The notes under the pieces were generated by a model. That model saw only the letters and a program-made list of their open reading frames with translations, was not told the origin of the DNA and did no database searches. Below, piece by piece: positions 17,236 through 25,804 of a stretch of DNA of 64,000 bases; within the stretch, counting starts at the first letter, position 1, and every line of letters starts with the position of its first letter. This stretch comes from Taishania sp964580465 (lineage in GTDB: Bacteria > Bacteroidota > Bacteroidia > Flavobacteriales_D > Crocinitomicaceae): the NCBI GenBank assembly GCA_964580465.1, contig CAZOKJ010000007.1:1-64000 (forward strand), in the 5' to 3' direction. Made by a program: the position numbers and the translations under genes.

Positions 17236-17902
17236 TTTCAAGAAGCAAGCGCTGATTGTTGGTAGCTTGGTGTTTGTCATCTTGCTATTGGATCAGTTGA
17301 TTAAAATTTATGTCAAAACACATTTCCAATTAGGAGAAGAAATTCCTGTTGTCGGTAAGTGGTTTGTGATGGAGTATATTGAAAATCGCGGGATGGCGTT
17401 TGGCACCGCTTTTGGAAATAAAGCTTGGCATAAATTAGCACTAAGTATTTTTAGAATCATTGCTGTCATTGCACTGATTATCTATTGGGTTAAAAAAGCA
17501 AAAGAAGGAATGCGAATTGGCTTCTTGATTGCGATGGGATTAGTAATTGCCGGTGCTGTGGGGAATTTGTTAGACTCCATGTACTACGATTTTTATTTCC
17601 CTTATGACCCTTGTTTTCCATACAATATTCAACCTGGATCTGGTATTTGGGTAGAATGTGATGTGTGGGGCTTTAAAGAAAATCTTGAAACGAAACCACG
17701 CGGTTTTCTTTTCGGAAATGTGGTGGATATGTTTAAATTCGATGCGTTATGGCCAAAATGGGTGCCTTACGTTGGTGGACAACAAGTGTTCCCTGCAATA
17801 TGGAATTTAGCTGATGCAGCAATAACAACAGGCGTGTTGATGTTGCTCATTTGGAATAAACGTTATTTCCCAAGAGCAGAAGAAACAAAATCAGCTGAGT
17901 AA
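17222..17902 (+). CDS. lspA: Lipoprotein signal peptidase (signal peptidase II)
   Basis: 226 residues with four predicted membrane segments. The two catalytic Asp motifs are present: GNLLDS (about 114-119) and NLADAAIT (about 195-202), along with NRGMAFG. It cleaves prolipoproteins after lipidation in the inner membrane. It is longer than E. coli LspA (164 aa) because of an insertion between the third and fourth segments (about 120-180, rich in aromatic residues), a feature of many Bacteroidota enzymes as far as I recall. Several lipoproteins in this window are likely substrates. The 3' end overlaps the convergent UbiA-like gene by 12 bases. Confidence 0.93.
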   Translation: MKENNFKKQALIVGSLVFVILLLDQLIKIYVKTHFQLGEEIPVVGKWFVMEYIENRGMAFGTAFGNKAWHKLALSIFRIIAVIALIIYWVKKAKEGMRIGFLIAMGLVIAGAVGNLLDSMYYDFYFPYDPCFPYNIQPGSGIWVECDVWGFKENLETKPRGFLFGNVVDMFKFDALWPKWVPYVGGQQVFPAIWNLADAAITTGVLMLLIWNKRYFPRAEETKSAE

Positions 17903-18700
17903 AAAACTAAAGCTTAACATTAAAATAGAAGCATCAATTAGATTAAAATAATTGATGCTTTTTTGTTCAGAACTATTTACTAAAAGTACTATTTGCAAAA
18001 TAATAGCCAATAAAAACAAGCTATTGAACAAAGTGAAAAGAGCTAAGTCAATGCTCCCAATAAAGAATAAAACAAGTAAGATAGTTCCAATAATTTTTGA
18101 TTTTACAATACCCACTATTTGTGGAATGGTTTGCTGCTTTTGATCATCAGCGTGCATATCTCGAATGTCAAAAGGTAATGTAATGGCAATGAAATAAATG
18201 GCGATTAAGAGTGAAACTGTGCTAGATTCTACAAAGTCCTTCCCCTCGTTGTATAAAGGAAAAAATGTGGTTGTAAATGCCCATGTTGTCGCAATGGCAA
18301 AAATTTTTAAATAAGGTATTTCTCGTAACTTTTTTCCAAAAACAGGAAAGGTGTACCAACTGCTTATTACAGAAAATAGGAATGTAAATATAAAAAGAAG
18401 TAAGCGAATATTGAAAAGATAAACACCTAAAAATAAAGCTGTTGTTAGTGCTAAAGTACTGAAAATAATTTTAATTTGATTGTTTTTCCAGGTTTTCGCT
18501 AATTCGGCTGTTTCAAAAGAAGTATGATCAATGATACGTTGTAGGTTATATGCACCATAACTTAACAAAAAAGTTAATAATACGTAGTGAATCTGGTGTT
18601 TTAACCCGAAATGATGAGTGATACCATAACTCAACATTGCACCAGAGAAACTAATGACTAAATTGTGATGGACGCTATGTTGAAAAATCTTGCGAAGCAT
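17891..18700 (-). CDS. UbiA-like prenyltransferase family membrane protein
   Basis: 269 residues with 7-8 hydrophobic segments. The two aspartate motifs of UbiA-type prenyltransferases appear in altered form: YNLQRIID near 50-58 in place of NDxxD, and PFDIRDMHADD near 172-182 matching the second D-rich motif. UbiA enzymes transfer isoprenoid chains to aromatic rings in the inner membrane. The substrate is unknown and the first motif is weak, so it could be a non-canonical member. The gene is alone on its strand, overlapping lspA at the 3' end and divergent from the LOG gene. Confidence 0.65.
   Translation of the reverse strand: MLRKIFQHSVHHNLVISFSGAMLSYGITHHFGLKHQIHYVLLTFLLSYGAYNLQRIIDHTSFETAELAKTWKNNQIKIIFSTLALTTALFLGVYLFNIRLLLFIFTFLFSVISSWYTFPVFGKKLREIPYLKIFAIATTWAFTTTFFPLYNEGKDFVESSTVSLLIAIYFIAITLPFDIRDMHADDQKQQTIPQIVGIVKSKIIGTILLVLFFIGSIDLALFTLFNSLFLLAIILQIVLLVNSSEQKSINYFNLIDASILMLSFSFLLS
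17929..17964 (+). terminator. lspA terminator lying inside the convergent gene
   Basis: A perfect 12-bp stem (AAGCATCAATTA/TAATTGATGCTT) with an 8-base loop and TTTTGTT after it. It sits within the 3' coding part of the reverse-strand UbiA-like gene. Confidence 0.8.
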
Positions 18701-18716
18701 TGCACCTAATTTTTTG

Positions 18717-18724
18717 CAAAATTA
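18717..18724 (-). promoter_or_regulatory. Candidate -7 box of the UbiA-like gene
   Basis: TAATTTTG on the reverse strand, 16 bases before the start codon at 18700. No -33 box is evident. Confidence 0.4.
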
Positions 18725-18790
18725 CAAATATCTATTAGTTGAAGTTGCATTTTGCGCTGTTTTTGTTTATTTTTACCCATATTTATTGAA

Positions 18791-19474
18791 ATGAAAAGAG
18801 AACGAAAAGATTGGAACAGCATAAAAATCAATGATAGTTGGGCGATTTTTAAAATCATGGCTGAATTTGTTGAAGGGTATGAAAAAATGGCAAAAATAGG
18901 GCCTTGTATCTCTGTTTTTGGTTCTGCTCGCACAAAGGAAGATAATCCCTATTATCAATTAGGATTGGAAGTTGCACAACGATTAGCTGAATCAGGCTAC
19001 GGTGTTATCACAGGTGGTGGACCAGGTATTATGGAAGCAGGGAATAAAGGGGCGCAACAAGGAGGCGGAAAATCGGTAGGATTAAACATCGTTTTGCCTT
19101 TTGAACAATTTCACAATAAATACATTGATGATAGTTCCAATTTGAAATTTGATTATTTCTTTGTTAGAAAGGTCGTATTCGTAAAGTATTCACAAGGTTT
19201 TGTCGTGCTACCTGGGGGCTTGGGGACAATGGATGAATTATTTGAAGCATTGACCTTGATTCAAACAAAAAAAATTACACGAAGACCGGTGGTATTAATA
19301 GGAAAAGCTTATTGGTCTGGGCTTGTAGATTGGATAAAAACAGTGATGTTGCAAAAAGAAAATAACATTCAAGAACAAGATTTAGATTTATTTGCGGTAG
19401 TTGATACAGCTGAAGAAGCGTGCAATTACATCGATGAGTTTTATAAAACACATAATTATACACCTAACTTTTAA
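18791..19474 (+). CDS. LOG-family phosphoribohydrolase (TIGR00730 type)
   Basis: 227 residues from the ATG at 18791; a longer reading from a TTG at 18752 adds 13 hydrophobic residues not typical of the family. The Rossmann-like fold shows VFGSARTKEDNPYY, GYGVITGGGPGIMEAGNKGA and the signature LPGGLGTMDELFEALTLIQT. The family releases a free base from nucleoside 5'-monophosphates such as cytokinin ribotides; the physiological substrate in bacteria is uncertain. It is followed after 2 bases by the Nif3-like gene and then the zinc-ribbon gene, so a three-gene operon is likely. Confidence 0.88.
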   Translation: MKRERKDWNSIKINDSWAIFKIMAEFVEGYEKMAKIGPCISVFGSARTKEDNPYYQLGLEVAQRLAESGYGVITGGGPGIMEAGNKGAQQGGGKSVGLNIVLPFEQFHNKYIDDSSNLKFDYFFVRKVVFVKYSQGFVVLPGGLGTMDELFEALTLIQTKKITRRPVVLIGKAYWSGLVDWIKTVMLQKENNIQEQDLDLFAVVDTAEEACNYIDEFYKTHNYTPNF

Positions 19475-19476
19475 CC

Positions 19477-20571
19477 ATGAAAATAAGCGAGGTTACACAA
19501 TTTTTAGAAAGTTTAGCTCCTTTGTCGAGTCAAGAATCCTATGATAATGCTGGGTTGATTGTTGGAAATGCAACAGCAGAATTAACACAAGCATTGATTT
19601 GTTTAGATAGTACAGAAGAAGTGGTTGACGAGGCAATCGCTACAGGATGCAATTTAATTATTGCTCATCACCCAATCGTTTTTCGAGGCTTGAAATCATT
19701 GACAGGTAGAACATACATTGAACGCGTGGTGATGAAGTGTATCAAGCATGATATTGCACTTTATGCCATTCATACAAACTTGGATAATTATCGATTTGGC
19801 GTCAATTATGAAATTGGAAAACGATTGAACTTAACAAATCTACATGTTTTAGAGCCCAAGCAAGATAGTTTAACAAAATTAGTGGTCTATGTTCCAAAAG
19901 CCAATAAAGAAGAAGTTTTAGCAGCCATGTATGAATCAGGAGCTGGACAAATTGGCAATTACAAAGAATGCAGTTTTTCAACGGATGGCGTGGGGACTTT
20001 TACCCCAGTAGAAGGAGCGAATCCAACGATTGGAAGCAACAATGAAGCGAGTGCGGTGGAAGAAACAAAAATAGAAGTTTTAGTTAGCAATCATTTGTTG
20101 AACAATGTTGTTCGAATGATGCTAAAAACGCACCCATACGAAGAAGTTGCTTATGATTTAATTCCTCTAAAAAATGCCAATACCTACGAAGGAGTAGGTA
20201 TGGTTGGTGAATTGAAACAATCGATGAAAACGGAAGATTTTTTCCGATTATTGAAGCAACAATTTCAACTTAAAGTAATTAGACACACAAAAATTGTTAA
20301 ATCTTCGATCAAAAAAGTAGCTTTTTGTGGAGGCTCAGGATCTTTTTTATTAAAAAATGCACAGCATGAAAATGCTGATATTTACATCACTGGAGACTTT
20401 AAATATCACGAATTCTTTGATGCTGAAGATAAAATAATCATAGCTGATATTGGACATTTTGAGAGTGAACAATATACGATTAATTTATTAAGTGATGTTT
20501 TGATAAAAAAATTTCCTAACTTTGCATTTCGTTTAACGAATGTGAATACGAATCCAATAAATTATTTTTAA
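19477..20571 (+). CDS. Nif3-like dinuclear metal centre protein (DUF34/YqfO family)
   Basis: 364 residues. The metal-binding motifs of NIF3 proteins are present: IIAHHPIVFRGLKSL near 62-76, YAIHTNLDN near 99-107 and, at the C-terminal end, GHFESEQY. Between them lies the inserted PII-like domain (about 125-235) typical of the long YqfO form. Members form ring-shaped hexamers and have been linked to GTP cyclohydrolase I-like activity or to metal handling; the exact function is not settled. It lies 2 bases after the LOG gene and 8 bases before the zinc-ribbon gene, an association common in Bacteroidota. Confidence 0.92.
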   Translation: MKISEVTQFLESLAPLSSQESYDNAGLIVGNATAELTQALICLDSTEEVVDEAIATGCNLIIAHHPIVFRGLKSLTGRTYIERVVMKCIKHDIALYAIHTNLDNYRFGVNYEIGKRLNLTNLHVLEPKQDSLTKLVVYVPKANKEEVLAAMYESGAGQIGNYKECSFSTDGVGTFTPVEGANPTIGSNNEASAVEETKIEVLVSNHLLNNVVRMMLKTHPYEEVAYDLIPLKNANTYEGVGMVGELKQSMKTEDFFRLLKQQFQLKVIRHTKIVKSSIKKVAFCGGSGSFLLKNAQHENADIYITGDFKYHEFFDAEDKIIIADIGHFESEQYTINLLSDVLIKKFPNFAFRLTNVNTNPINYF

Positions 20572-20579
20572 ATAAATAT

Positions 20580-21329
20580 ATGGCAACTGCAACAAAGAAA
20601 GAAGTAAGCGTAGCTGAAAAATTAGATGCTCTTTATGAATTGCAAAAGATTGATTCTAAGATTGATGCGATTAGATTAGTTCGTGGAGAATTACCTTTAG
20701 AAGTTCAAGACTTGGAAGACGATATTGAAGGGTTAGAAACACGTTCAGCTAAAATTCAGGAAGAAATTAAAGACTTAGAAACTGAGATTTCTGATAGAAA
20801 AAATGCTGCAAAAGATGCTGAAACAGCAATTTCTAAGTTCAAAGAGCAACAAAATAACGTGCGAAACAACCGTGAATTTGAATCTTTAGCAAAAGAAATT
20901 GAGTTTCAAGAGTTAGATATCAAGTTACAAGATAAAAAATCGAAAGAAGCAAAAGCTAAAATTGCTCAAAAGAAAGAAATTCTTGAATCCGTAAAGGCTG
21001 ATTTAGTAACTCGCAAAGAAATGTTGAGTGAGAAAAAAGGCGAATTAGACACAATTGTTGCAGAAACTCAAAAAGAGGAAGAAGAATTGGTTCAATTGTC
21101 AGAAAAAGCAAAAGCTGGAATTGAAACTCGTTTAACAATGGCTTACGATCGTTTGCGTATCAATGCTAAAAACGGGTTGGCTGTTGTTCCAGTTGAACGT
21201 GATTCATGTGGTGGATGTTTTAACGTGATCCCGCCTCAACGTCAATTAGACATCGAAATGAAAAAGAAAATCATCGTTTGTGAACACTGTGGACGTATCT
21301 TAGTTCCATCTATCAAAGACGAAGAATAA
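20580..21329 (+). CDS. Coiled-coil C4 zinc-ribbon protein (DUF164/CdsZ type)
   Basis: 249 residues. Residues ~15-190 form a long coiled coil rich in Glu and Lys. The C-terminus is a zinc ribbon with CGGCFNVIPP and VCEHCGRIL. Related proteins in other bacteria bind nucleic acid or assist motility and translation-related processes; its role here is not known. It is the last gene of the apparent LOG-Nif3-zinc ribbon operon and is followed by a good terminator. Confidence 0.87.
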   Translation: MATATKKEVSVAEKLDALYELQKIDSKIDAIRLVRGELPLEVQDLEDDIEGLETRSAKIQEEIKDLETEISDRKNAAKDAETAISKFKEQQNNVRNNREFESLAKEIEFQELDIKLQDKKSKEAKAKIAQKKEILESVKADLVTRKEMLSEKKGELDTIVAETQKEEEELVQLSEKAKAGIETRLTMAYDRLRINAKNGLAVVPVERDSCGGCFNVIPPQRQLDIEMKKKIIVCEHCGRILVPSIKDEE

Positions 21330-21352
21330 GATTTCTTTAAATACAATCTTAA

Positions 21353-21380
21353 AGGCAGCTGTTTCAGTTGCCTTTTTTTT
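21353..21380 (+). terminator. Terminator of the LOG-Nif3-zinc ribbon operon
   Basis: Stem AGGCAGCTG/CAGTTGCCT (one G-U pair) with a TTT loop, then seven Ts at 21374-21380. Confidence 0.88.
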
Positions 21381-21396
21381 ATCCACCAAAAACTCG

Positions 21397-21404
21397 TAAC
21401 TTTG
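21397..21404 (+). promoter_or_regulatory. Candidate -7 box of the DEAD-box helicase gene
   Basis: TAACTTTG, 19 bases before the start codon. The preceding terminator T-tract occupies the -33 area and no clear TTTG is present. Confidence 0.45.
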
Positions 21405-21423
21405 CTCAATAAATTAGATCAAT

Positions 21424-22647
21424 ATGAAATTTAAGGATTACGCCATTAACAAAAACATCTTGGAACAGTTAGATAACATGGGCTTCGTTCGTGCTACTGA
21501 TATCCAATACAAGGCTATTCAACCTATTTTGGATGGAGAGGATGTGATGGCGATTGCGCAAACTGGTACTGGAAAAACAGCTGCTTTTGCTATTCCAATT
21601 CTTCATGCTTTGTCTAAAAAATCAAAATACAGCAAGGGGTCTGTTCGTTGTTTAGTCATGGTTCCTACGCGTGAGTTGGCACAGCAAATTGCAGATGTGT
21701 TTCAAACAATCGGTAAAAAAACAACTGTTTCTGTTTTGGGATTGTACGGTGGAGTGGAGCAAGATAAACAAATTCAAGCGTTGAATAGTGGGGTAGATGT
21801 GCTTGTGGCAACTCCTGGTAGAATGTTCGATTTAATTGCTCAAGGACATATCGATGTGTCACAGGTGCAATTTTTGGTACTTGATGAAGCGGATTTAATG
21901 TTGAGTTTAGGTTTTAATAAAGATATTCAAGATATTCTTAAAAAGATTCCTAAAAAACGCCAAACGTTGTTCTTTTCGGCAACGATTGATAAAAAAATTA
22001 AGTCATTGGCGTATGATGTAGTAAAAAACGCTATTCGAATTCAAATTTCACCTAAAAACCCTGTTGCTCAATCGGTGGAACACGCAGTGGCTTTTATTGC
22101 CATGGACGATAAACGTTTCTTTTTAGAAAATATCTTACATGAATTTCCTGAAAAAAGAATTTTGGTTTTTGTTCGTACGAAAGTGCGTGCTGGTCGTGTT
22201 GTTGCCGCAATGAAGCGTGTTGGCATTGATTCAGAAGAAATCCACGGGGGAATTGAACAAAAAGATCGTTTTGAAATCTTAAATCGTTTCCGTTCGGGTG
22301 AAAATAAGGTTTTAATCACCACGGATGTTTCTGCTCGTGGAATTGATATCCCAAATGTGGATTATGTGATTAATTATGACTTGCCTGATGATCCTGAAAA
22401 TTATGTCCACCGTTGTGGCCGTACAGGTCGTGGTGAAAACAAAGGGCAAGCACTTAGTTTCTGTTCAGATGACGAACGTGCATTATTGGATGAAATTGAA
22501 GAATACACAGGAGAAGAAATTATGCGTTATGACATTCATCCAGATGATTACAAGGAAATTATAAATGATTCAGAAGACTTGACTTACAACTGGCAAAAAT
22601 TGTTAGATGAAGCCAATAAAGAAGACGGAACGGAAGATAAATGGTAA
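21424..22647 (+). CDS. DEAD-box ATP-dependent RNA helicase
   Basis: 407 residues with all helicase motifs: Q motif (ATDIQYKAIQ), I AQTGTGKT, Ia PTRELAQQ, II DEAD, III SAT, V TTDVSARGID and VI HRCGRTGR. It resembles the RhlE/CshA group but stops about 25 residues after the second RecA domain, with no basic or glycine-rich RNA-binding tail. Such short helicases unwind structured RNA during ribosome assembly or cold adaptation. It is a stand-alone gene. Confidence 0.93.
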   Translation: MKFKDYAINKNILEQLDNMGFVRATDIQYKAIQPILDGEDVMAIAQTGTGKTAAFAIPILHALSKKSKYSKGSVRCLVMVPTRELAQQIADVFQTIGKKTTVSVLGLYGGVEQDKQIQALNSGVDVLVATPGRMFDLIAQGHIDVSQVQFLVLDEADLMLSLGFNKDIQDILKKIPKKRQTLFFSATIDKKIKSLAYDVVKNAIRIQISPKNPVAQSVEHAVAFIAMDDKRFFLENILHEFPEKRILVFVRTKVRAGRVVAAMKRVGIDSEEIHGGIEQKDRFEILNRFRSGENKVLITTDVSARGIDIPNVDYVINYDLPDDPENYVHRCGRTGRGENKGQALSFCSDDERALLDEIEEYTGEEIMRYDIHPDDYKEIINDSEDLTYNWQKLLDEANKEDGTEDKW

Positions 22648-22677
22648 ATAAATAAAATAAATAGATTTTTTTTTTCG

Positions 22678-22685
22678 TATTTTTG
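22678..22685 (+). promoter_or_regulatory. Candidate -7 box of the YqaE-like lipoprotein gene
   Basis: TATTTTTG, 83 bases upstream of the start codon, so a leader of about 75 bases is predicted. No -33 TTTG at the usual spacing. Confidence 0.4.
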
Positions 22686-22768
22686 AATAGAAATAATTTT
22701 AGAAATACAATTAACTTAGATTATCTCCTTGTTTAGAGCAAAATAGTAACAACTTAAAAATTAAAAAC

Positions 22769-23410
22769 ATGAAAAATGGAGTAAAATTATTAATCGGATT
22801 GGTAGCTTTTACATTAGCGCTTGGTTCTTGTTCAGTAGAAAAAAGATTGCACAATAAAGGCTACAACGTGCAGTGGTATTCAAAAGAAACTACAGTAAAA
22901 GAAAAGAAAGCTAATAAGGAAGATCGTTTAGCTATTGATAGCGTTAAAACGAAAAAAGATCTAACTAAACAAGAAGTAGTGTTGACTGAAATTGCTTCTA
23001 CAACTGTTGAAAATGAAGTAAATAAGCAAGCTTCAACTGCTTATACTTACGCTAATGATGAGGCTTCAACTGACAATTCTGTAGCAAGTGTAGCTGGTAA
23101 GTCAACGAATAAACCTTATTACAATCAAACAACTGAAATAGCGAAAAACAACTCAGTTGAAAAGCAAGAAATGACTAAAAAACAAGAGAAGTCAAATGCT
23201 GCTACAAGAGGAGGGGGCTCTGCTGGAGGCGGTGGAATGCTAGTATTGATGATTATCTTATGTTTATTCCCTTTCTTGAACTTAATTTCTGTTTACCTTC
23301 ATGATGGTAGCATCGGAATGAATTTTTGGGTGACTTTATTGTTAGATTTCTTAGCAATCGTTGGTGTTATCTTCGGTTTCTTAGTGATTTTTGATGTGGT
23401 GAGTCTATAG
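22769..23410 (+). CDS. Lipoprotein with C-terminal YqaE/Pmp3-like membrane hairpin
   Basis: 213 residues. The N-terminus is a lipoprotein signal with lipobox LGSC (Cys at about 20), followed by SVEKRLHNKGYNVQWY, a phrase I recall from other Bacteroidota lipoproteins. A polar, Thr/Ser/Lys-rich middle (about 40-145) leads to a GGGSAGGGG hinge and two hydrophobic helices that look like the Pmp3/YqaE stress-protein hairpin (LCLFPFLNLISVYL, NFWVTLLLDFLAIVG). Pmp3 proteins affect membrane potential and salt tolerance. Fusion of a lipid anchor to such a hairpin would tether two membrane elements by a ~100-residue linker. The function is inferred only. Confidence 0.7.
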   Translation: MKNGVKLLIGLVAFTLALGSCSVEKRLHNKGYNVQWYSKETTVKEKKANKEDRLAIDSVKTKKDLTKQEVVLTEIASTTVENEVNKQASTAYTYANDEASTDNSVASVAGKSTNKPYYNQTTEIAKNNSVEKQEMTKKQEKSNAATRGGGSAGGGGMLVLMIILCLFPFLNLISVYLHDGSIGMNFWVTLLLDFLAIVGVIFGFLVIFDVVSL

Positions 23411-23430
23411 AGATTTTTTTTAAACTTTAG

Positions 23431-23464
23431 AGAGGTTTTCTGTAATGGATAACCTCTTTTTTTT
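23431..23464 (+). terminator. Terminator of the YqaE-like lipoprotein gene
   Basis: Stem AGAGGTT/AACCTCT with a 13-base loop, then a T run. Between this and the opposing terminator at 23723 lie about 260 AT-rich bases (part of a 365-base gene-free stretch) in which I see no gene, promoter or repeat. Confidence 0.8.
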
Positions 23465-23722
23465 GCCTGTTAAGTACTGATAAATTAAGTGCTTGCTCTT
23501 TGCTTTATTAATTTAAACATAGTTAAACGAAATTTAACTAACGTTGTTTTTGAATTTTGTAAACCTAATTCAAAGCTGAAATTTTTCTCATTTTTGACTA
23601 TTTGTACAGAATCATTTGTGAAAACTATCTTGATAATTATTGCGTAAAAAAAGACAGGTGTTATTCCTTCTTATAGCTGTAACAACATTCTTATATTGAT
23701 TAATTTGTTGGTTAAATAAGAT

Positions 23723-23754
23723 AAAAAAAGAGGCTTCCTTAAAAAGAAAGCCTC
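23723..23754 (-). terminator. Terminator of the GT2 synthase gene
   Basis: Stem GAGGCTT/AAGCCTC (23730-23754). On the reverse strand a U-tract follows from the A run at 23723-23729. Confidence 0.8.
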
Positions 23755-23775
23755 ACATAAATTTCTAGCGAATAA

Positions 23776-25677
23776 TTATCCTCTATTAGCATCGCGAATT
23801 TCTTTCACAGAGTAATAGAAAACCATTCCAAAACCTATTCCAAGCATTAAATGGAAAGGAACCATTCCTAAGTCGCCATAGATTGCACGAATAATAGCAG
23901 TGTACAAGAATATAGCTGCGAACAAACCTTCTAAGATGTTTACGATAGAAAGTTTCTTTTTGTCGTATTTGTTTTGTTTTGCTTCTCCTTTTGTTGCGAT
24001 ATTGAACTTTGGAGTGCGAACAAATGAACTTTTGATTCCAAAGTATCCTTCAATTACGGCTACTGTGTTGTTGATAGACATTCCCATTGACATAATCAAG
24101 AATGTAAAGAAACGACCAACAAACTTGAAGAATGATTTTTTTCCATCAACAGTTCTATCACGGAAAGAATACCAATAATAAACCATCAAGAAAATAGTGC
24201 TGACGATAAAAATACTCATAAATCGCAAGATGTAATTTAAGTCAGAGAAACTGTCTTTTACATGCAAAACAATTAAGCTTAATAACGCAACAGAAATAAT
24301 AAATAAGAAAACAGATGAGTTAAACAAATGTGATAACCCATGAATTCTATCTGTGAATTTTACTCCTTTTGTAGTTAACAAACGCAACCACATTTTTTTG
24401 AAACATTCAACTCCACCTTTCATCCAACGGTGCTGCTGACTTTTTAAAGCAGACATGGTGATTGGTAACTCAGCTGGAGAAACTACGTCTTCCAAGTATT
24501 GGAATTTCCAACCTTTCATTTGAGCTCGGTAACTCAAGTCAAGGTCTTCTGTTAACGTGTCATGTTCCCAACCTCCAGCGTCTTCAATACAAGTTTTTCT
24601 CCAGATACCACCTGTGCCGTTGAAGTTGATATAATGTCCTGCTGAGTTTCTTCCTCCTTGCTCAATAGCAAAGTGACCATTCAAACCAAAAGCTTGTAAT
24701 TCTGTTAACAAGGAATAATTTTTATTCAAATGTCCCCATCTTGTTTGCACAACACCCACTTTATCATCTTGGAAATAAGGCATTGTTTTTTGCAAGAAAT
24801 CAGGTTCTGGAATGAAGTCTGCATCGAAAATAGCAATGAATTCCCCTTCAACTCTGTCCATAGCTGCATCTAGTGCTCCTGCTTTGTAACCAGTTCTGTC
24901 TGTTCTGTGAATGTGTTGAATATTCACACCAGTTGCAGCAACTTCAGCTACTTTTTTGGCAATTAGATCCTTCGTTTCATCGGTTGAATCGTCTAAAACT
25001 TGAATTTGAAGTTTGTCTGACGGATAGTCAAATTTCGCACAAGCATCAATCACGCGTTCAGCTACGTACATTTCGTTAAACATTGGTAATTGAACAGTAA
25101 CTTTTGGCGTCTTTTCAGGATCGAAAACAGGTGCATCACCTTTTGATTTTTTCTTGCTTTTAGCATAAGCAATTGCAAGATTGAATTGCAAAACTGAATA
25201 AAAGAAAATCAAAAGTAAGAACAATCCATACAAGGTTAAAACGATTTTAGCCACTAAATGCGACCAATAATGCTCATGAATATAAACTTTTCCATTTGCA
25301 TCCGTCATTTTTCTATTTCCCCAATTGAACAACCAAGTTGCTTTTAAGGTAGCTGGAATAGGAGCGCCAAATGTAAAATGTTCCGCATGGTCAGCAGTTA
25401 ACTCAAAGGTAAATGTACTATCTTTTTTGTAGTCCTTGTCGTTGATTTTAAATTCATAAACTCCCAAAGGAATGTTTTTGAATTGAAATAAACCATCACG
25501 ATTTGTTTCTACATAAAATGAATCAGCTGTCTCTGTGTTTTTTATGACAACACCAACATTTTTGATTTCTTTTTCACTTTTTTCGTCTACAAGAGTACCT
25601 TGTACCAGTTTAGATACTTGTGAAAAAACACTTCCAGAAAATGTAATTGCAAGAATTACAAGAAGATATTTGTACAT
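23776..25677 (-). CDS. Processive family 2 glycosyltransferase with exported carboxypeptidase-regulatory-like N-domain
   Basis: 633 residues. Residues 1-19 look like a signal peptide (FSGSVFSQ); residues ~25-100 form a CarboxypepD_reg-like beta sandwich (VQGTLVDEKSEKEI, NIPLGVYEFKI). A membrane segment follows near 145-170, then a GT2 catalytic domain with VLDDSTDET, IFDADFIPEP, TEDLDLSYRAQMKGW and the QQHRW motif of processive cellulose/hyaluronan-type synthases. Four or more C-terminal membrane segments complete it. The catalytic part is expected in the cytoplasm and the N-terminal domain in the periplasm. The polymer made is unknown. It is a single gene, divergent from the S8 peptidase. 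Confidence 0.85.
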   Translation of the reverse strand: MYKYLLVILAITFSGSVFSQVSKLVQGTLVDEKSEKEIKNVGVVIKNTETADSFYVETNRDGLFQFKNIPLGVYEFKINDKDYKKDSTFTFELTADHAEHFTFGAPIPATLKATWLFNWGNRKMTDANGKVYIHEHYWSHLVAKIVLTLYGLFLLLIFFYSVLQFNLAIAYAKSKKKSKGDAPVFDPEKTPKVTVQLPMFNEMYVAERVIDACAKFDYPSDKLQIQVLDDSTDETKDLIAKKVAEVAATGVNIQHIHRTDRTGYKAGALDAAMDRVEGEFIAIFDADFIPEPDFLQKTMPYFQDDKVGVVQTRWGHLNKNYSLLTELQAFGLNGHFAIEQGGRNSAGHYINFNGTGGIWRKTCIEDAGGWEHDTLTEDLDLSYRAQMKGWKFQYLEDVVSPAELPITMSALKSQQHRWMKGGVECFKKMWLRLLTTKGVKFTDRIHGLSHLFNSSVFLFIISVALLSLIVLHVKDSFSDLNYILRFMSIFIVSTIFLMVYYWYSFRDRTVDGKKSFFKFVGRFFTFLIMSMGMSINNTVAVIEGYFGIKSSFVRTPKFNIATKGEAKQNKYDKKKLSIVNILEGLFAAIFLYTAIIRAIYGDLGMVPFHLMLGIGFGMVFYYSVKEIRDANRG

Positions 25678-25706
25678 ATAACGCCAATAATTAAGTATAA
25701 GGATGA

Positions 25707-25714
25707 CAAAGTTA
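25707..25714 (-). promoter_or_regulatory. Candidate -7 box of the GT2 synthase gene
   Basis: TAACTTTG on the reverse strand, 29 bases before the start codon. No -33 box found. Confidence 0.4.
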
Positions 25715-25804
25715 TTTAATTATCTTATATTTTTTATAAAATAGATTATTTTTAAGCATGGATATAGATTTTTTTTATATTTTTAACGTTTAAAAGTTTT
25801 ACTT

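Noticed and set aside
23465..23722. Possible small RNA between the convergent terminators
   Set aside because: No promoter box, hairpin or conserved motif could be seen.
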